DNA of 56,637 nt, from NCBI GenBank assembly GCA_042408785.1, contig JBHOQU010000057.1, positions 1 to 56,637 on the forward strand. Direction: 5' to 3'. The stretch is from JAUQQI01 sp042408785 (lineage in GTDB: Bacteria; Chloroflexota; Dehalococcoidia; JAUQQI01). The notes beneath the pieces were generated by a model that saw only the letters and a program-made list of their open reading frames with translations, was not told where the DNA came from and did no database searches. The position numbers and the translations under genes are program-made. How positions within the stretch are numbered: position 1 is the first letter of the stretch; each line of letters opens with the position of its first letter. Positions 8,167-16,763 of this stretch are shown here, one piece after another.

Positions 8167-8700
8167 GGGCGCCTGCTACAGGCCCCACCCGGACCTGCTC
8201 CTTCCCATTGGAGCACAGCGCCTGCGGAAAATGCAAGTCGCAACCCGCAGCGATGTCTGGCCGCCGGTCCTGCCAGGGCCGTGACTGCCGGCCCCATTGC
8301 AACAAGGCTGCACATTGGTTGATAGTAACTCTGGCATAACTCAGCATTTTATTAACTTCAATATATCATTCAAGCTTCCAAGGGCCATTTCTGTGCGGTA
8401 AGACATATTGCCTCCTGCCGTTCAGGTTTGCGGCACCCGGCTTCGCTGGGGCGCTGCGGCTCCGCTGACCGGAAGGTCTGGCCCTAAAACCCAAGGCCGA
8501 GGTGAAAGCGGCCCAGGCGGCACCGCCGGCCGCCACGATAGAAGCTATAAACTTGACATAATCTATGATGCTGAGCCCACTGCCCAGCGCCTGACTGCGG
8601 GCAAAGACCGGGCAGGCTTTCGGTTCTGAGCGGTCTTACTGCCTCCTTTCAAAGGCCCTGCTAACGGGATAACATGCCATCCGGGGGCCTGCCGGTGAGT
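8167..8700. other. 534-bp gap without a convincing gene
   Basis: The gap contains an AT-richer patch (about 8335-8375) that may carry the promoter of the zinc-finger gene. It also has an isolated TTGACA (8553-8558) inside A-C-T-T-G-A-C-A-T-A-A, which matches 11 nt of the palindrome at 56361. Short open frames on both strands here lack ribosome sites and recognisable sequence. Confidence 0.5.
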
Positions 8701-9419
8701 CTAGCTGAAGAGGAGGGGCACGAGAAGATCCAACCAGACGTTGTTAAGGGCGTGCATCAGGACCGCAGGGTAAATGCTTTTATACTGCAGGATAGAGTAG
8801 GGCCGGGAAAAAGGACCAGAGGGAAGATATAAAGCGGGAGCCCCGGGCCGATACCCAGGTGGTAAAGGGCAAAGAGCAGGTTGTGGACCAGCAACCCGGC
8901 CCAGACTCCGAGCCAGGAAACCAGAACCTGCAGGATGTAGCCCCGGAAAATCGTCTCCTCGGAGAGGGGCACCAGGCCGAGGCCGATAAGTCCGGCCACG
9001 GTGAACTCCCAGGCCGTGGTCGGCCGAATAAACCCCTGCTGATTCGGGTCCCAGTAAAGGGGGATGCCGAGGGCCCGGCGGACGGCGTCCGCCGGTAGCC
9101 AGACAGCTATGGCGCCCAGGGCTGCCAGGAAAGCCAGTCCGGCGGCCCCAAGGCTGAGGGCGCCCCGCCAGCCCAGGGCAGCGGCGCCGAAGCCCCGGCC
9201 TTTTAAGACCCGGACGAGGACGAGGGCCGTTAAGACTGCCCAGAGGCTGTAAACCCAAACCCTGAAGAGGGCTGGGTCCTTAAGGCCGAAAAGGCCGGCG
9301 GCCGCCTGGAAATCCACCCCGAGCAGCCGCAGTGCCGTAAACGTAAGGGCCGTCGCGACCGTGCCCCCGAAGGCCAGGGGCAGGTAAAGGGCTGGAAGGG
9401 TCTCGGTCACAGTTTGCAA
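8701..9419 (-). pseudogene. CPBP-family intramembrane protease, broken by a one-base frameshift
   Basis: Reading from ATG 9419 gives membrane helices, then S-E-E-T-I-F-R-G-Y (EExxxR) and H-N-L-L-F-A-L-Y-H. After I-F-P-L-V-L-F the frame runs into unlike sequence. In the next frame the expected ending appears: S-I-Y-P-A-V-L-M-H-A-L-N-N-V-W-L-D-L-L. The switch falls at a run of five T (reverse strand, about 8809-8813). One extra T would restore a clean 239-codon CPBP protein ending at 8701. This is either a recent pseudogene or a homopolymer error in the assembly. It is separate from the CPBP gene at 4914. Confidence 0.75.
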
Positions 9420-9615
9420 GCTCCCAACCGCTTATTCTACACCAGGCTCGCCGACCGACAGAGCTTTCAGGTCATCTCCTGAACTGCCAGCAGACGATGG
9501 ATAGTTCTGTTGTGGAAGCTCACGACCGTGCAAAGGGGTCATTCGGGGTGCGAAGCGCCCTCGGCCCTGGCCCGCCCAGACTTAAGTGTTGCCGGGGGTT
9601 GGTTCCCGGCGGGGT

Positions 9616-9642
9616 TATAATTAGAGGCGGCGGACCGCCGCC
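9616..9642 (+). promoter_or_regulatory. TATAAT box and leader hairpin before the BNR gene
   Basis: A perfect TATAAT at 9616-9621 lies 63 nt before the ATG. Right after it, GGCGGCGG (9626-9633) and CCGCCGCC (9635-9642) can fold as a 6-bp stem with a 5-nt loop at the start of the transcript. No good -35 is present at 16-18 nt. Confidence 0.4.
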
Positions 9643-9683
9643 CAAAAAACCAGACCCCTAACCGACAAACGGAGCAGTAGCCG

Positions 9684-10757
9684 ATGACGGTCCTCCTGCT
9701 GGTCGGAACCCGCAACGGCGGATTCATCATCCGCAGCCCGGACCGCAAATCCTGGGAGGTCACCGACCACTTCTTCGAAAGCTGGTCCATTCAGCACGTC
9801 ACCTACGACCGGCGGGACGGGTCCATCTACGCGGCCGTAAACTCCCACATCTACGGGCCCATGGTCGCCCGAAGCACGGACCTGGGCAAAACCTGGGTTC
9901 ATTCAAGCGCCGGCCTCACCTACGGCGAGGGCAGCCGGGCCCGGGTCAAGCAGGTCTGGCAGATCTGCCCGGGCCCGCCTTCCCGGCCGGGCGAGCTCTG
10001 GGCCGGGGTGGAGGATGCGGGGCTTTTCCGGAGCCGCAACTACGGCCAGACATGGGAACACGTCGAGAGCCTGCGCCGCCACCCGACCGTCTCGGAGTGG
10101 GAGCCGTCCGGCGGGGGACTCATCCTGGCCAACGTCCTCATCGACCCCGACGACCCCGACCGCATCTGGGTGGGGGTCGGGGCGGGCGGGGTTTACCGCT
10201 CCGACGACGGCGGCCAGACCTGGAAAGTCCTTAATCGGGGCATCCCAGCGCCTTGGAAGCCGAACCCCATGCCCGAGGCCGGCCAGTGCGTCCACAAGCT
10301 CCGGCTCGCCCCCAAATCCGGCCGGCTCTACCACCAGAACCACGTCGGCATGTACCGGTCCGACGACTACGGGGAGACCTGGGTGGATATCGGGGCCAAC
10401 GGCCTCCCCTCAAACTTTGGGTTTGCCGTCGCCGTCCACCCCCGGGACCCGGATACGGCCTACTTCGTGCCCCACATCAGCGACGACCGCCGCTACGTCC
10501 CCGAGGCCGCCATGGCCGTCTGGCGGACCCGGGACGCGGGGGCGACCTGGCAGAAGCTGAACAGCGGCCTGCCCCAGCGGCACGCCTACCTTACGGTTCT
10601 CCGGGACGGCCTGGCAACGGACACCCTCGAGCCGGCCGGGGTCTATGCCGGCACCAGCACTGGCCACATCTTCGCCAGCGCCGACGAGGGGGAAACCTGG
10701 CAGCTCATCGTCTCCTTCCTGCCGCCCATAAACTCGGTCGAAGCCGTGGTCCTCTGA
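9684..10757 (+). CDS. BNR/Asp-box beta-propeller protein (sialidase-like fold)
   Basis: 357 aa with six Asp-box repeats of the S-x-D-x-G-x-T-W type: S-T-D-L-G-K-T-W, S-R-N-Y-G-Q-T-W, S-D-D-G-G-Q-T-W, S-D-D-Y-G-E-T-W, T-R-D-A-G-A-T-W and S-A-D-E-G-E-T-W. This implies a six-bladed propeller. No signal peptide is seen (M-T-V-L-L-L-V-G-T-R-N-G-G-F), so it is probably cytoplasmic. Annotations such as exo-alpha-sialidase for this family are by fold only. The stop TGA shares a base with the ATG of the MoaD-like gene, a sign of coupled translation. Confidence 0.85.
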   Translation: MTVLLLVGTRNGGFIIRSPDRKSWEVTDHFFESWSIQHVTYDRRDGSIYAAVNSHIYGPMVARSTDLGKTWVHSSAGLTYGEGSRARVKQVWQICPGPPSRPGELWAGVEDAGLFRSRNYGQTWEHVESLRRHPTVSEWEPSGGGLILANVLIDPDDPDRIWVGVGAGGVYRSDDGGQTWKVLNRGIPAPWKPNPMPEAGQCVHKLRLAPKSGRLYHQNHVGMYRSDDYGETWVDIGANGLPSNFGFAVAVHPRDPDTAYFVPHISDDRRYVPEAAMAVWRTRDAGATWQKLNSGLPQRHAYLTVLRDGLATDTLEPAGVYAGTSTGHIFASADEGETWQLIVSFLPPINSVEAVVL

Positions 10758-11029
10758 TGGCCGCCCGGGTTTACCTGCCGGCCCAGCTGGCCCGCCTTTA
10801 TCAGGTCCGGCCGCCCCTGGAGGTGAACGGGGCCCGGGTCCGGGATATAATCGCCGAGCTGGACCGGCTTTACCCGGGCATAAAGGACCGGCTAACCGAA
10901 GGCCGGAGTTTAAGGCCGTATATTTTGGTCTTCGTCAACCGGGAGCCGGCCGATTTAGACACCCTGGTGCCCCCCGACGCCGAGGTCCGGTTCGTGGCGG
11001 CGGTGGCGGGGGGCTCGGAGACCGTATAA
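10757..11029 (+). CDS. MoaD/ThiS-like ubiquitin-fold protein
   Basis: 90 aa. Sequence features fit the MoaD/ThiS beta-grasp fold: V-Y-L-P-A-Q-L near the N-terminus, V-R-D-I-I-A-E-L-D-R-L-Y-P-G-I, Y-I-L-V-F-V-N, L-D-T-L-V-P-P-D-A-E-V and the terminal F-V-A-A-V-A-G-G. Sulfur carriers end in Gly-Gly; here four more residues (S-E-T-V) follow, so it would need trimming or does not carry sulfur through a C-terminal thiocarboxylate. It starts inside the stop codon of the BNR gene, so the two are co-translated. No molybdopterin or thiamine synthesis gene is adjacent. Confidence 0.8.
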   Translation: MAARVYLPAQLARLYQVRPPLEVNGARVRDIIAELDRLYPGIKDRLTEGRSLRPYILVFVNREPADLDTLVPPDAEVRFVAAVAGGSETV

Positions 11030-11064
11030 AATCCTACAAACCCTTTCAGCCGGGAGGGGTCGCC

Positions 11065-12126
11065 GTGAATCAGGCCCGCATCGACGCCGACGAGCTTCGC
11101 CGCTTTACGGCCGAGGTCTTCCGCCGGGTCGGCCTGGAGGCCGAGGATGCCGAAATTGCGGCCGACGTTCTGGTCGCCGCCGACCTGCGGGGGGTGGACT
11201 CCCACGGGGTCGCCCACCTGGAAAGGTGGTACGTGCGGCGCATCCAGGAAGGGATCATCGACCCCAAGGCGAAAGTTCGGGTCGTAAGCGAGGCCCCGGC
11301 GGCGGCCCTCCTCGACGGGGGGCGGGGCCTGGGAATGGTAGTGGCCTACCGGGCCATGGCCTACTGCATTGAGAAGGCCCGCAGCGCCGGGGCGGCGGTG
11401 GTCGCCGTCGGCAACAGCAACCACTTCGGGATGGCGGCCTACTATTCGATGATGGCCCTGCGGGAGGGGATGGTGGGCCTGGCCATGACCAACGCCACCC
11501 CCATCGTCGTTCCGACCTTCGGCCGGAAGGGGGCCGTGGGCACCAACCCCATCAGTCTGGCGGCCCCGGCCGGTCGGGAGCGGCCCTTTGTGCTGGATAT
11601 GGCCACCAGCGTCGTCGCCCACGGCAAGCTGGAGGTGGCCGCCCGGCGCGGCCGGAAGATTCCCCTGGGCTGGGCCCTGGGCCGGGACGGGAACCCCACC
11701 GACGACCCGGTGGAGGCCATGGAGGTCCGGGCCCTGCTCCCCCTGGGCAGCACCCCGGAACTGAGCAGTTACAAGGGCTACGGCCTCTCCTTCATGGTGG
11801 ACATCCTCTGTGGGGTCCTTTCGGGGGGCGGGTACTGCCTGCAGGTCGGCCCGGGGGGCAGGGGACCCAGCCACTTCTTCGGGGCCATCCGCATCGACCT
11901 GCTTAGGCCCCTCGAAGACTTTCAGCAGATGCTCGACGACGAGATCCGGGCCATCCGGGCCCTGCCCAAAGCCCCGGGCTGCGACCGGATCTACATCCCG
12001 GGGGAGCCGGAGTTCGAGACCGAGGACCTCCGGCGGCGGGAGGGGATCCCCCTCGACCCGCCCGTTCTCGAATCTCTCCAACGCCTTGCCGACGAGTTCG
12101 GCGTCGAGTTAAGGCTTAGGGGTTAG
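11065..12126 (+). CDS. Ldh-family (malate / L-sulfolactate type) NAD(P)-dependent oxidoreductase
   Basis: 353 aa, usual for the type-2 malate/lactate dehydrogenase family. Motifs: D-S-H-G-V (catalytic His), S-N-H-F-G near residue 115, G-T-N-P-I-S-L-A-A-P, and I-P-L-G-W-A-L. Members oxidise 2-hydroxy acids such as malate, ureidoglycolate, 2,3-diketogulonate or sulfolactate; the exact substrate cannot be inferred. It starts with GTG after GGGAGGGG, 35 nt past the MoaD-like stop, possibly co-transcribed. A TATAAAAT at about 11026-11033 could also be its own -10. Its 3' end overlaps mutM by 11 nt. Confidence 0.88.
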   Translation: MNQARIDADELRRFTAEVFRRVGLEAEDAEIAADVLVAADLRGVDSHGVAHLERWYVRRIQEGIIDPKAKVRVVSEAPAAALLDGGRGLGMVVAYRAMAYCIEKARSAGAAVVAVGNSNHFGMAAYYSMMALREGMVGLAMTNATPIVVPTFGRKGAVGTNPISLAAPAGRERPFVLDMATSVVAHGKLEVAARRGRKIPLGWALGRDGNPTDDPVEAMEVRALLPLGSTPELSSYKGYGLSFMVDILCGVLSGGGYCLQVGPGGRGPSHFFGAIRIDLLRPLEDFQQMLDDEIRAIRALPKAPGCDRIYIPGEPEFETEDLRRREGIPLDPPVLESLQRLADEFGVELRLRG

Positions 12127-13012
12127 CGGGCTGGCAAACCGGGCAGAAATAGGTGCTCCGGCCCCCAACCCGGACCCGCCGAATCGGGGTGCCGCACCGC
12201 CGGCAGGGCTCGTTTTCCCGGCCGTGGACCTCAGGCAGGCCGTCGCCCCGGGACGCCCGGTCGCCGATAACGGGGGCCGCCCCCTCGGCCACCGCCCGAC
12301 TTAAGACCTGGGGCACGGCCGCCGCCAGCCCCTCAATTTCGGCCCGGCTCAGGCCGGCCGCCGGCCGCAGGGGGTGAATCCCGGCGGCAAAGAGGGCCTC
12401 GTCGGCGTAGATGTTTCCGAGGCCGGCGATAACCTGCTGGTCCAGCAGGACGGCCTTGATGGGGGCCTTGGGCCGGCGGCGGAAGACCTGCTCCAGGCGC
12501 CCCACGTCCAGGGGCCCCCGCAACCCGTCGGGTCCCAGACCGAACTCCCGCAGAAACCCCTCCACTTCCCCCGCCGGCATCAGGGTAAGCCGGGCAAACT
12601 GCCTAATATCGGTCAAATAAACCACGCTGCCGTCGTCCAGGCGGAAGGTGACGTGGGTGGCGGGGTGGGGCAGGGGCACGCCGGGCCGGGGGGCCCAGTG
12701 GCCGCCCCGGGCCAGCTCCCGTCCGTCGGGCCCGACCACCACGATCTGGCCGGCCAGCTTCAGGTGTACGGCCAGCACCAGCCCGCCCGAAAGACCCCAG
12801 AGGAGAAACTTGCCCCGCCGTTCCACCCCCTCGATGCGGCGGCCGACGAGCAGCTCCCGCATCCGTTCCACCGGGTCCCCCGGCCCGGCGGCTTCGATGC
12901 CCCGCAGGCGGCAGAGCTTGGCCTTGCGGCACTCAAAGGCGGCGACCACCCGCCCGGGCAGGACCCGCCCGAGCTGGCGGCAGAGGAGCTCAACCTCAGG
13001 GAGTTCGGGCAT
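12116..13012 (-). CDS. mutM: Formamidopyrimidine-DNA glycosylase (Fpg/MutM)
   Basis: 298 aa. The N-terminus M-P-E-L-P-E-V-E gives the catalytic proline (after Met removal) and Glu. The beta-turn lysine is Lys68 in E-R-R-G-K-F-L-L-W. The helix-two-turn-helix region has G-L-G-N-I-Y-A-D-E, and the C-terminal zinc finger is C-x2-C-x16-C-x2-C. It removes 8-oxoguanine and ring-opened purines and nicks the abasic site. It is the third gene of a minus-strand run after polA and the OGG1-like gene, only 5 nt downstream of the latter, so oxidised-guanine repair is grouped here. Confidence 0.95.
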   Translation of the reverse strand: MPELPEVELLCRQLGRVLPGRVVAAFECRKAKLCRLRGIEAAGPGDPVERMRELLVGRRIEGVERRGKFLLWGLSGGLVLAVHLKLAGQIVVVGPDGRELARGGHWAPRPGVPLPHPATHVTFRLDDGSVVYLTDIRQFARLTLMPAGEVEGFLREFGLGPDGLRGPLDVGRLEQVFRRRPKAPIKAVLLDQQVIAGLGNIYADEALFAAGIHPLRPAAGLSRAEIEGLAAAVPQVLSRAVAEGAAPVIGDRASRGDGLPEVHGRENEPCRRCGTPIRRVRVGGRSTYFCPVCQPANP

Positions 13013-13017
13013 GCGGT

Positions 13018-13992
13018 CTAGCTCACACGGCCCAGTTTTACCCGCCGCCAGTGGTAAAGATACTCCTGGGCCCAGCCGGCAAAGGGGCCGAATTTCTCCC
13101 GGTAAAGCCGGGAAACCAGCCGGTAGACGGCCGGGGTCAGGGTTCGGGTCGAAATGACCGGGCCGAAGAGTTCTCGGGCCAGGGCCCAGATATGGGTGTC
13201 AACCGGGACGGCCTCGTCGAACCTGAGGCCGAAAAGGCAGACGCAGTCGGCGATCTTTGGGCCGACCCCGGGCAGGGTCATCAGCTCGGTCCAGGCCTCT
13301 TCATACGGTTTTCTCATCAGGCCGGTAAGCCAGCCTTCGCCCCGGGCAAGGAGGGCCCCGGCGACCCGCTTCAGGTTTTCCAGCCGCCAGCCGGCCCCGG
13401 TTTCGGCCGCCAGTTCCGGGTCGGGGAGGTGAAGGCCGGCCAGAACTTCGGGCCGGGGGAAGGCGTAGTAGCTTATGCCGTCCAGGGTGGCGATGTGCTG
13501 GCCGAGCCGGCGGCTTAAAACCCCGATGGCCCGGGAGATTCGGGGGACCGAGTTGTTCACCGAAAGCGCATAGGAAAGGATAACCTCCACCGGCGGCTGC
13601 CCCAGCACCCGCAGGCCGGGAAAGAGGTCGATGGCTTCGGCCAGGTAGGGGTGAGCCCTCCTGAACCGGCCGTAGAGGGCCTTCAGGTCGACATCCAGCC
13701 GGAAGTAGGCCGAAAACCAGGCCTCGGGGTCCGCCGGGGGCGGGTAGGTCCGAAGCTCGACGAAAGCACCCGACCGGCGCAGCCAGACGGCCCGGTCCCA
13801 GACCACCCCGGTCCAGGCGCCGTCGGCCGACGGTGCCCAGCGGAAGGCCTGGCCGCAGTTGAGGGAGGCGTCCAGGCTCAGTTCGGTCGGCGGAATTTCG
13901 AGGCGGACGGCCGGGATTTCGGCCCAGGCGGTGGGCTCCTGGGCCGGCCAGAGGGTCAGCTGGAGTCCCTCACTGGACGGCGAAAGTTTCAA
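13018..13992 (-). CDS. OGG1-family 8-oxoguanine DNA glycosylase/lyase
   Basis: The OGG N-domain shows L-N-C-G-Q-A-F-R-W. The helix-hairpin-helix is L-P-G-V-G-P-K-I-A-D-C-V-C-L with the catalytic lysine, followed 19 residues later by the aspartate in V-P-V-D-T-H-I-W, the same spacing as Lys249/Asp268 of human OGG1. The first in-frame ATG (14055) would overlap polA by 86 nt. I prefer the TTG at 13992, with GGGGA 8 nt upstream and a 23-nt overlap; a CTG at 13959 is also possible. It should excise 8-oxoguanine opposite C, as MutM does next door, so the cell appears to hold two unrelated enzymes for one lesion. Confidence 0.88.
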   Translation of the reverse strand: MKLSPSSEGLQLTLWPAQEPTAWAEIPAVRLEIPPTELSLDASLNCGQAFRWAPSADGAWTGVVWDRAVWLRRSGAFVELRTYPPPADPEAWFSAYFRLDVDLKALYGRFRRAHPYLAEAIDLFPGLRVLGQPPVEVILSYALSVNNSVPRISRAIGVLSRRLGQHIATLDGISYYAFPRPEVLAGLHLPDPELAAETGAGWRLENLKRVAGALLARGEGWLTGLMRKPYEEAWTELMTLPGVGPKIADCVCLFGLRFDEAVPVDTHIWALARELFGPVISTRTLTPAVYRLVSRLYREKFGPFAGWAQEYLYHWRRVKLGRVS

Positions 13993-16732
13993 ACTCGATG
14001 TCCCCGGCCGGCCTCGGAACCTTCCGGGCCGTGGGTTCGAGGGGCTCAAGCTCATCCCAGTTGGGGCCCTGGTTAACCTCCACCTCGAGGGGGACCCTGA
14101 GGGGGAAGGCGGTGCTCATCTCCTCCCGAACCAGCCGGCCCACCTCCAGGACCTGGTCGGCGGCAACCTCCAGCACCAGCTCGTCGTGGACCTGAAGGAT
14201 CAAATTTGCCCGGTAGCCGCCTTCCTTGAGCCGGCGGTGAAGCTTGACCATGGCGATTTTCATGATGTCGGCGGCGGTGCCCTGAATGGGCATGTTTATG
14301 GCCATCCGCTCGGCCGCGGTTCGGACGCTGGCGTTGGGGGAGTTGATTTCGGGCAGGTACCGGCGGCGCCCGAGCAGGGTCTCGACGTAGCCCTGGCGGC
14401 GGGCCAGCTTGACGATTTCCTGGGTGTATTCTCTGACTTTCGGGTAGATAGCAAAGTAATTGCGGATAAATTCGGCCGCCTCTTCCCGGGAAAGCTCGGT
14501 CCGGATGGTGAGGCCGTATTCGGTGATGCCGTAGACCACGGCGAAGTTCATCATCTTGGCCACCCGCCGCTGGGTGGGGGTTACCTGGTCGGGCGGGACG
14601 CCGAAAACCTTAGCGGCGGTGGTGGTGTGGATGTCCTGGCCGGCCCGGAAGGCCTCCATCAGATTCGGGTCCTCGGTGATGTGGGCCAGGATTCGGAGCT
14701 CGATCTGCGAGTAGTCGGCACTGATGAGCCGGGTGGGGGTGCCGTCGGGCAGGGGGGCGGCGATGAAGGCCCGCCGGATCTGGCGGCCCACTTCGGTCCG
14801 GGCCGGGATGTTCTGCAGATTCGGGTCCGACGAGGATATCCGGCCGGTGGCGACCACCGCCTGGTTGAAGCTGGTGTGGACCCGGCCGGTCCGGGCGTTT
14901 ATCATCGCCGGAAGGGCATCCACGTAGGTGGACTTGAGCTTGGAAAGCTGGCGGTACTCCAGCAGCAGGTCGATGATGGGATGGGTGCCCCTAAGCTCCT
15001 CCAAAACCTGGGCGGCGGTGGAGTAGCCCGTCTTGGTCTTGCGGCCCCGGGGGAGGCCCAGCTCCTCATAGAGCACCATCCCCAACTGCCGGGGGGAATT
15101 TAAATTAAACTGGTGGCCCACCAGGTTGTAAATTTTAAGCTCCAGCTCCCGGAGCTGCCGATTAAGCTCCCGCCCCAGGGCCCCCAGCCGCTCCACGTCG
15201 ACGGCCACCCCAACCCACTCCATATCCGCCAGCACGGGAACCAGGGGCATCTCGACTTCGTAGAAAAGCCTGGTCTGATTCTGCTCGGCCAGGCGCTCAT
15301 CCAGGCGGGCGGTGAGCTCCCGGAGCCGGCAGGCCAGCCTGACCTGGTAGTTTTTGACCGCCTCCACCGGCAGGCTGCCCAGGTGGACGGACTTCTTGGC
15401 CGGGTAAGGGACCTCTTCGCCCAGGTGGGCGAAGACGAGCTCGTTAAGCTCAATGGCCTTCTCCCCCAGCAGGTAGGCGGCAATCATCGTGTCGTAAAGC
15501 CGGTTCTTAACCTCGATTCCCTCGCGCCGGAGGAGCAGGATCAGCTGTTTTAAGTCATGGCCGAGGAGGAGCTTTTCGGGGTCGGCGAAGAGGGGTGCCA
15601 GGGGCGCAAGTTTTTCGGGTGCGCCGGCGGCCTGGCCCAAGAACTCCGGCTGGGGGTGCACCGGGATGAAACAGTACGTCCCGTCCACGGTCAGGGTGAG
15701 GGAGTGCAACTCCGACCACATGGGGCGGGGACCGGTGCCCACGGCCAGGGCCCCAAAGGCCGGCGCCTGCCGGGCCAGCTCCACCAGGCGGTCCGGCCCG
15801 ACTTCGGCCCCCTCGGGCCGGGCTACCCCAGCGGTTGGGGCCGGGGCCTCCGGGGGCAGAATCTCATCCAGGCGCTCCACCAGGCTGTGAAACTCCAGCT
15901 CCCGAAGGAGGGCCAGCACCCGGGGCCGGTCGGCCCGGCCGACGCGGCACCTCTCCAGGTCGAGGGTCACCGGGGCATCGGTCTTGATCTTAACCAGCTC
16001 CCGGTTGCGCCGGACCAGCTCCTCGGCCTGCCTCAGTCGGGCGGCCAGGTCCTGGGGCCTCACCTCTTCCAGCCGGGCGTAAAGTTCGTCGATGGACCCG
16101 AATTTTTTGATCAGGTCCGCCGCGGTCTTCTCGCCGATGCCGGGCACGTTGGGGATGTTGTCCGAAGGGTCGCCCCGCAGTGCCTTAAAGTCCACCAGCT
16201 GCCAGGGCTCAAGGCCGAACCGCTGCCGGACGGCCGCCTCGTCGTAGAGGGCCGTATCGGTAAGGCCCCTGCGGGGGGCTAGGACCTTAACCCCGGGGCC
16301 CACCAGCTGGAGGGCGTCCAGGTCGGCCGTGACGACTACGCATTCGACGCCCCGCTCGGCGGCCTGGCGGCAGAGGGCCCCGATCAGGTCGTCGGCTTCG
16401 TAGCCCGGCATCTCGTAAATGGGAATGCCCAGGGCTTCGACCAGCTGCCGCACCCGGGCCATCTGCCGGGCCAGGTCCTCGGGGGTCTGGGGCCGCTGGG
16501 CTTTGTAGGCTTCAAACTGGGTGTGGCGGAAGGTGGGGGCGGCGGCATCAAAGGCCACGGCCACGTACTCGGGCTTAAGTTCCCGGAGGGCCTTGAAAAG
16601 CATGTTGGCGAAGCCGTAGACGGCCTGGGTGCCCTCCCCGGTCCGCCGGGTGGTGAGGGGGGGCAGGGCGAAGAAGGCCCGGTAAAGGATGGCGTTGCCG
16701 TCTAAAATTACCAGCCGTTCCGGCTTCGGCAT
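13970..16732 (-). CDS. polA: DNA polymerase I with proofreading domain apparently inactivated
   Basis: 920 aa in three parts. Residues 1-290 are the 5' nuclease, with the aspartates L-D-G-N, A-F-D-A, E-A-D-D and T-A-D-L-D and the helix-hairpin-helix V-P-G-I-G-E-K-T-A. Residues 310-480 are the 3'-5' exonuclease fold, but motif I (D-x-E) reads A-V-G-T-G and motif II reads G-H-D-L-K-Q-L without its aspartate, so proofreading should be lost, as in Taq. The polymerase has motif A at Asp673 (D-Y-S-Q-I-E-L-R), the O-helix Arg722-Lys726-Phe730-Tyr734 and motif C H-D-E at 849-851. It acts in gap filling and Okazaki processing, and is followed by two glycosylase genes. Confidence 0.96.
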   Translation of the reverse strand: MPKPERLVILDGNAILYRAFFALPPLTTRRTGEGTQAVYGFANMLFKALRELKPEYVAVAFDAAAPTFRHTQFEAYKAQRPQTPEDLARQMARVRQLVEALGIPIYEMPGYEADDLIGALCRQAAERGVECVVVTADLDALQLVGPGVKVLAPRRGLTDTALYDEAAVRQRFGLEPWQLVDFKALRGDPSDNIPNVPGIGEKTAADLIKKFGSIDELYARLEEVRPQDLAARLRQAEELVRRNRELVKIKTDAPVTLDLERCRVGRADRPRVLALLRELEFHSLVERLDEILPPEAPAPTAGVARPEGAEVGPDRLVELARQAPAFGALAVGTGPRPMWSELHSLTLTVDGTYCFIPVHPQPEFLGQAAGAPEKLAPLAPLFADPEKLLLGHDLKQLILLLRREGIEVKNRLYDTMIAAYLLGEKAIELNELVFAHLGEEVPYPAKKSVHLGSLPVEAVKNYQVRLACRLRELTARLDERLAEQNQTRLFYEVEMPLVPVLADMEWVGVAVDVERLGALGRELNRQLRELELKIYNLVGHQFNLNSPRQLGMVLYEELGLPRGRKTKTGYSTAAQVLEELRGTHPIIDLLLEYRQLSKLKSTYVDALPAMINARTGRVHTSFNQAVVATGRISSSDPNLQNIPARTEVGRQIRRAFIAAPLPDGTPTRLISADYSQIELRILAHITEDPNLMEAFRAGQDIHTTTAAKVFGVPPDQVTPTQRRVAKMMNFAVVYGITEYGLTIRTELSREEAAEFIRNYFAIYPKVREYTQEIVKLARRQGYVETLLGRRRYLPEINSPNASVRTAAERMAINMPIQGTAADIMKIAMVKLHRRLKEGGYRANLILQVHDELVLEVAADQVLEVGRLVREEMSTAFPLRVPLEVEVNQGPNWDELEPLEPTARKVPRPAGDIEFETFAVQ

Positions 16733-16752
16733 CGGTCAGCTACTCCCCGGTG

Positions 16753-16758
16753 TAGTAT
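16753..16758 (+). promoter_or_regulatory. -10 box directly before a start codon (leaderless start)
   Basis: TAGTAT at 16753-16758 lies 5 nt before the GTG of the luciferase-like gene, and no ribosome site is present. This fits transcription starting at or next to the start codon, though the spacing is slightly shorter than usual. Confidence 0.35.
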
Positions 16759-16763
16759 ATATC

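Noticed and set aside
8144..8629. Short open frames of 67 and 73 codons in the 8.2-8.7 kb gap
   Set aside because: No ribosome site, no recognisable pattern, and composition as expected by chance.
10870..12081. 403-codon antisense frame over the Ldh-family gene
   Set aside because: Shadow reading; composition rich in Gly, His and Pro with no family pattern.
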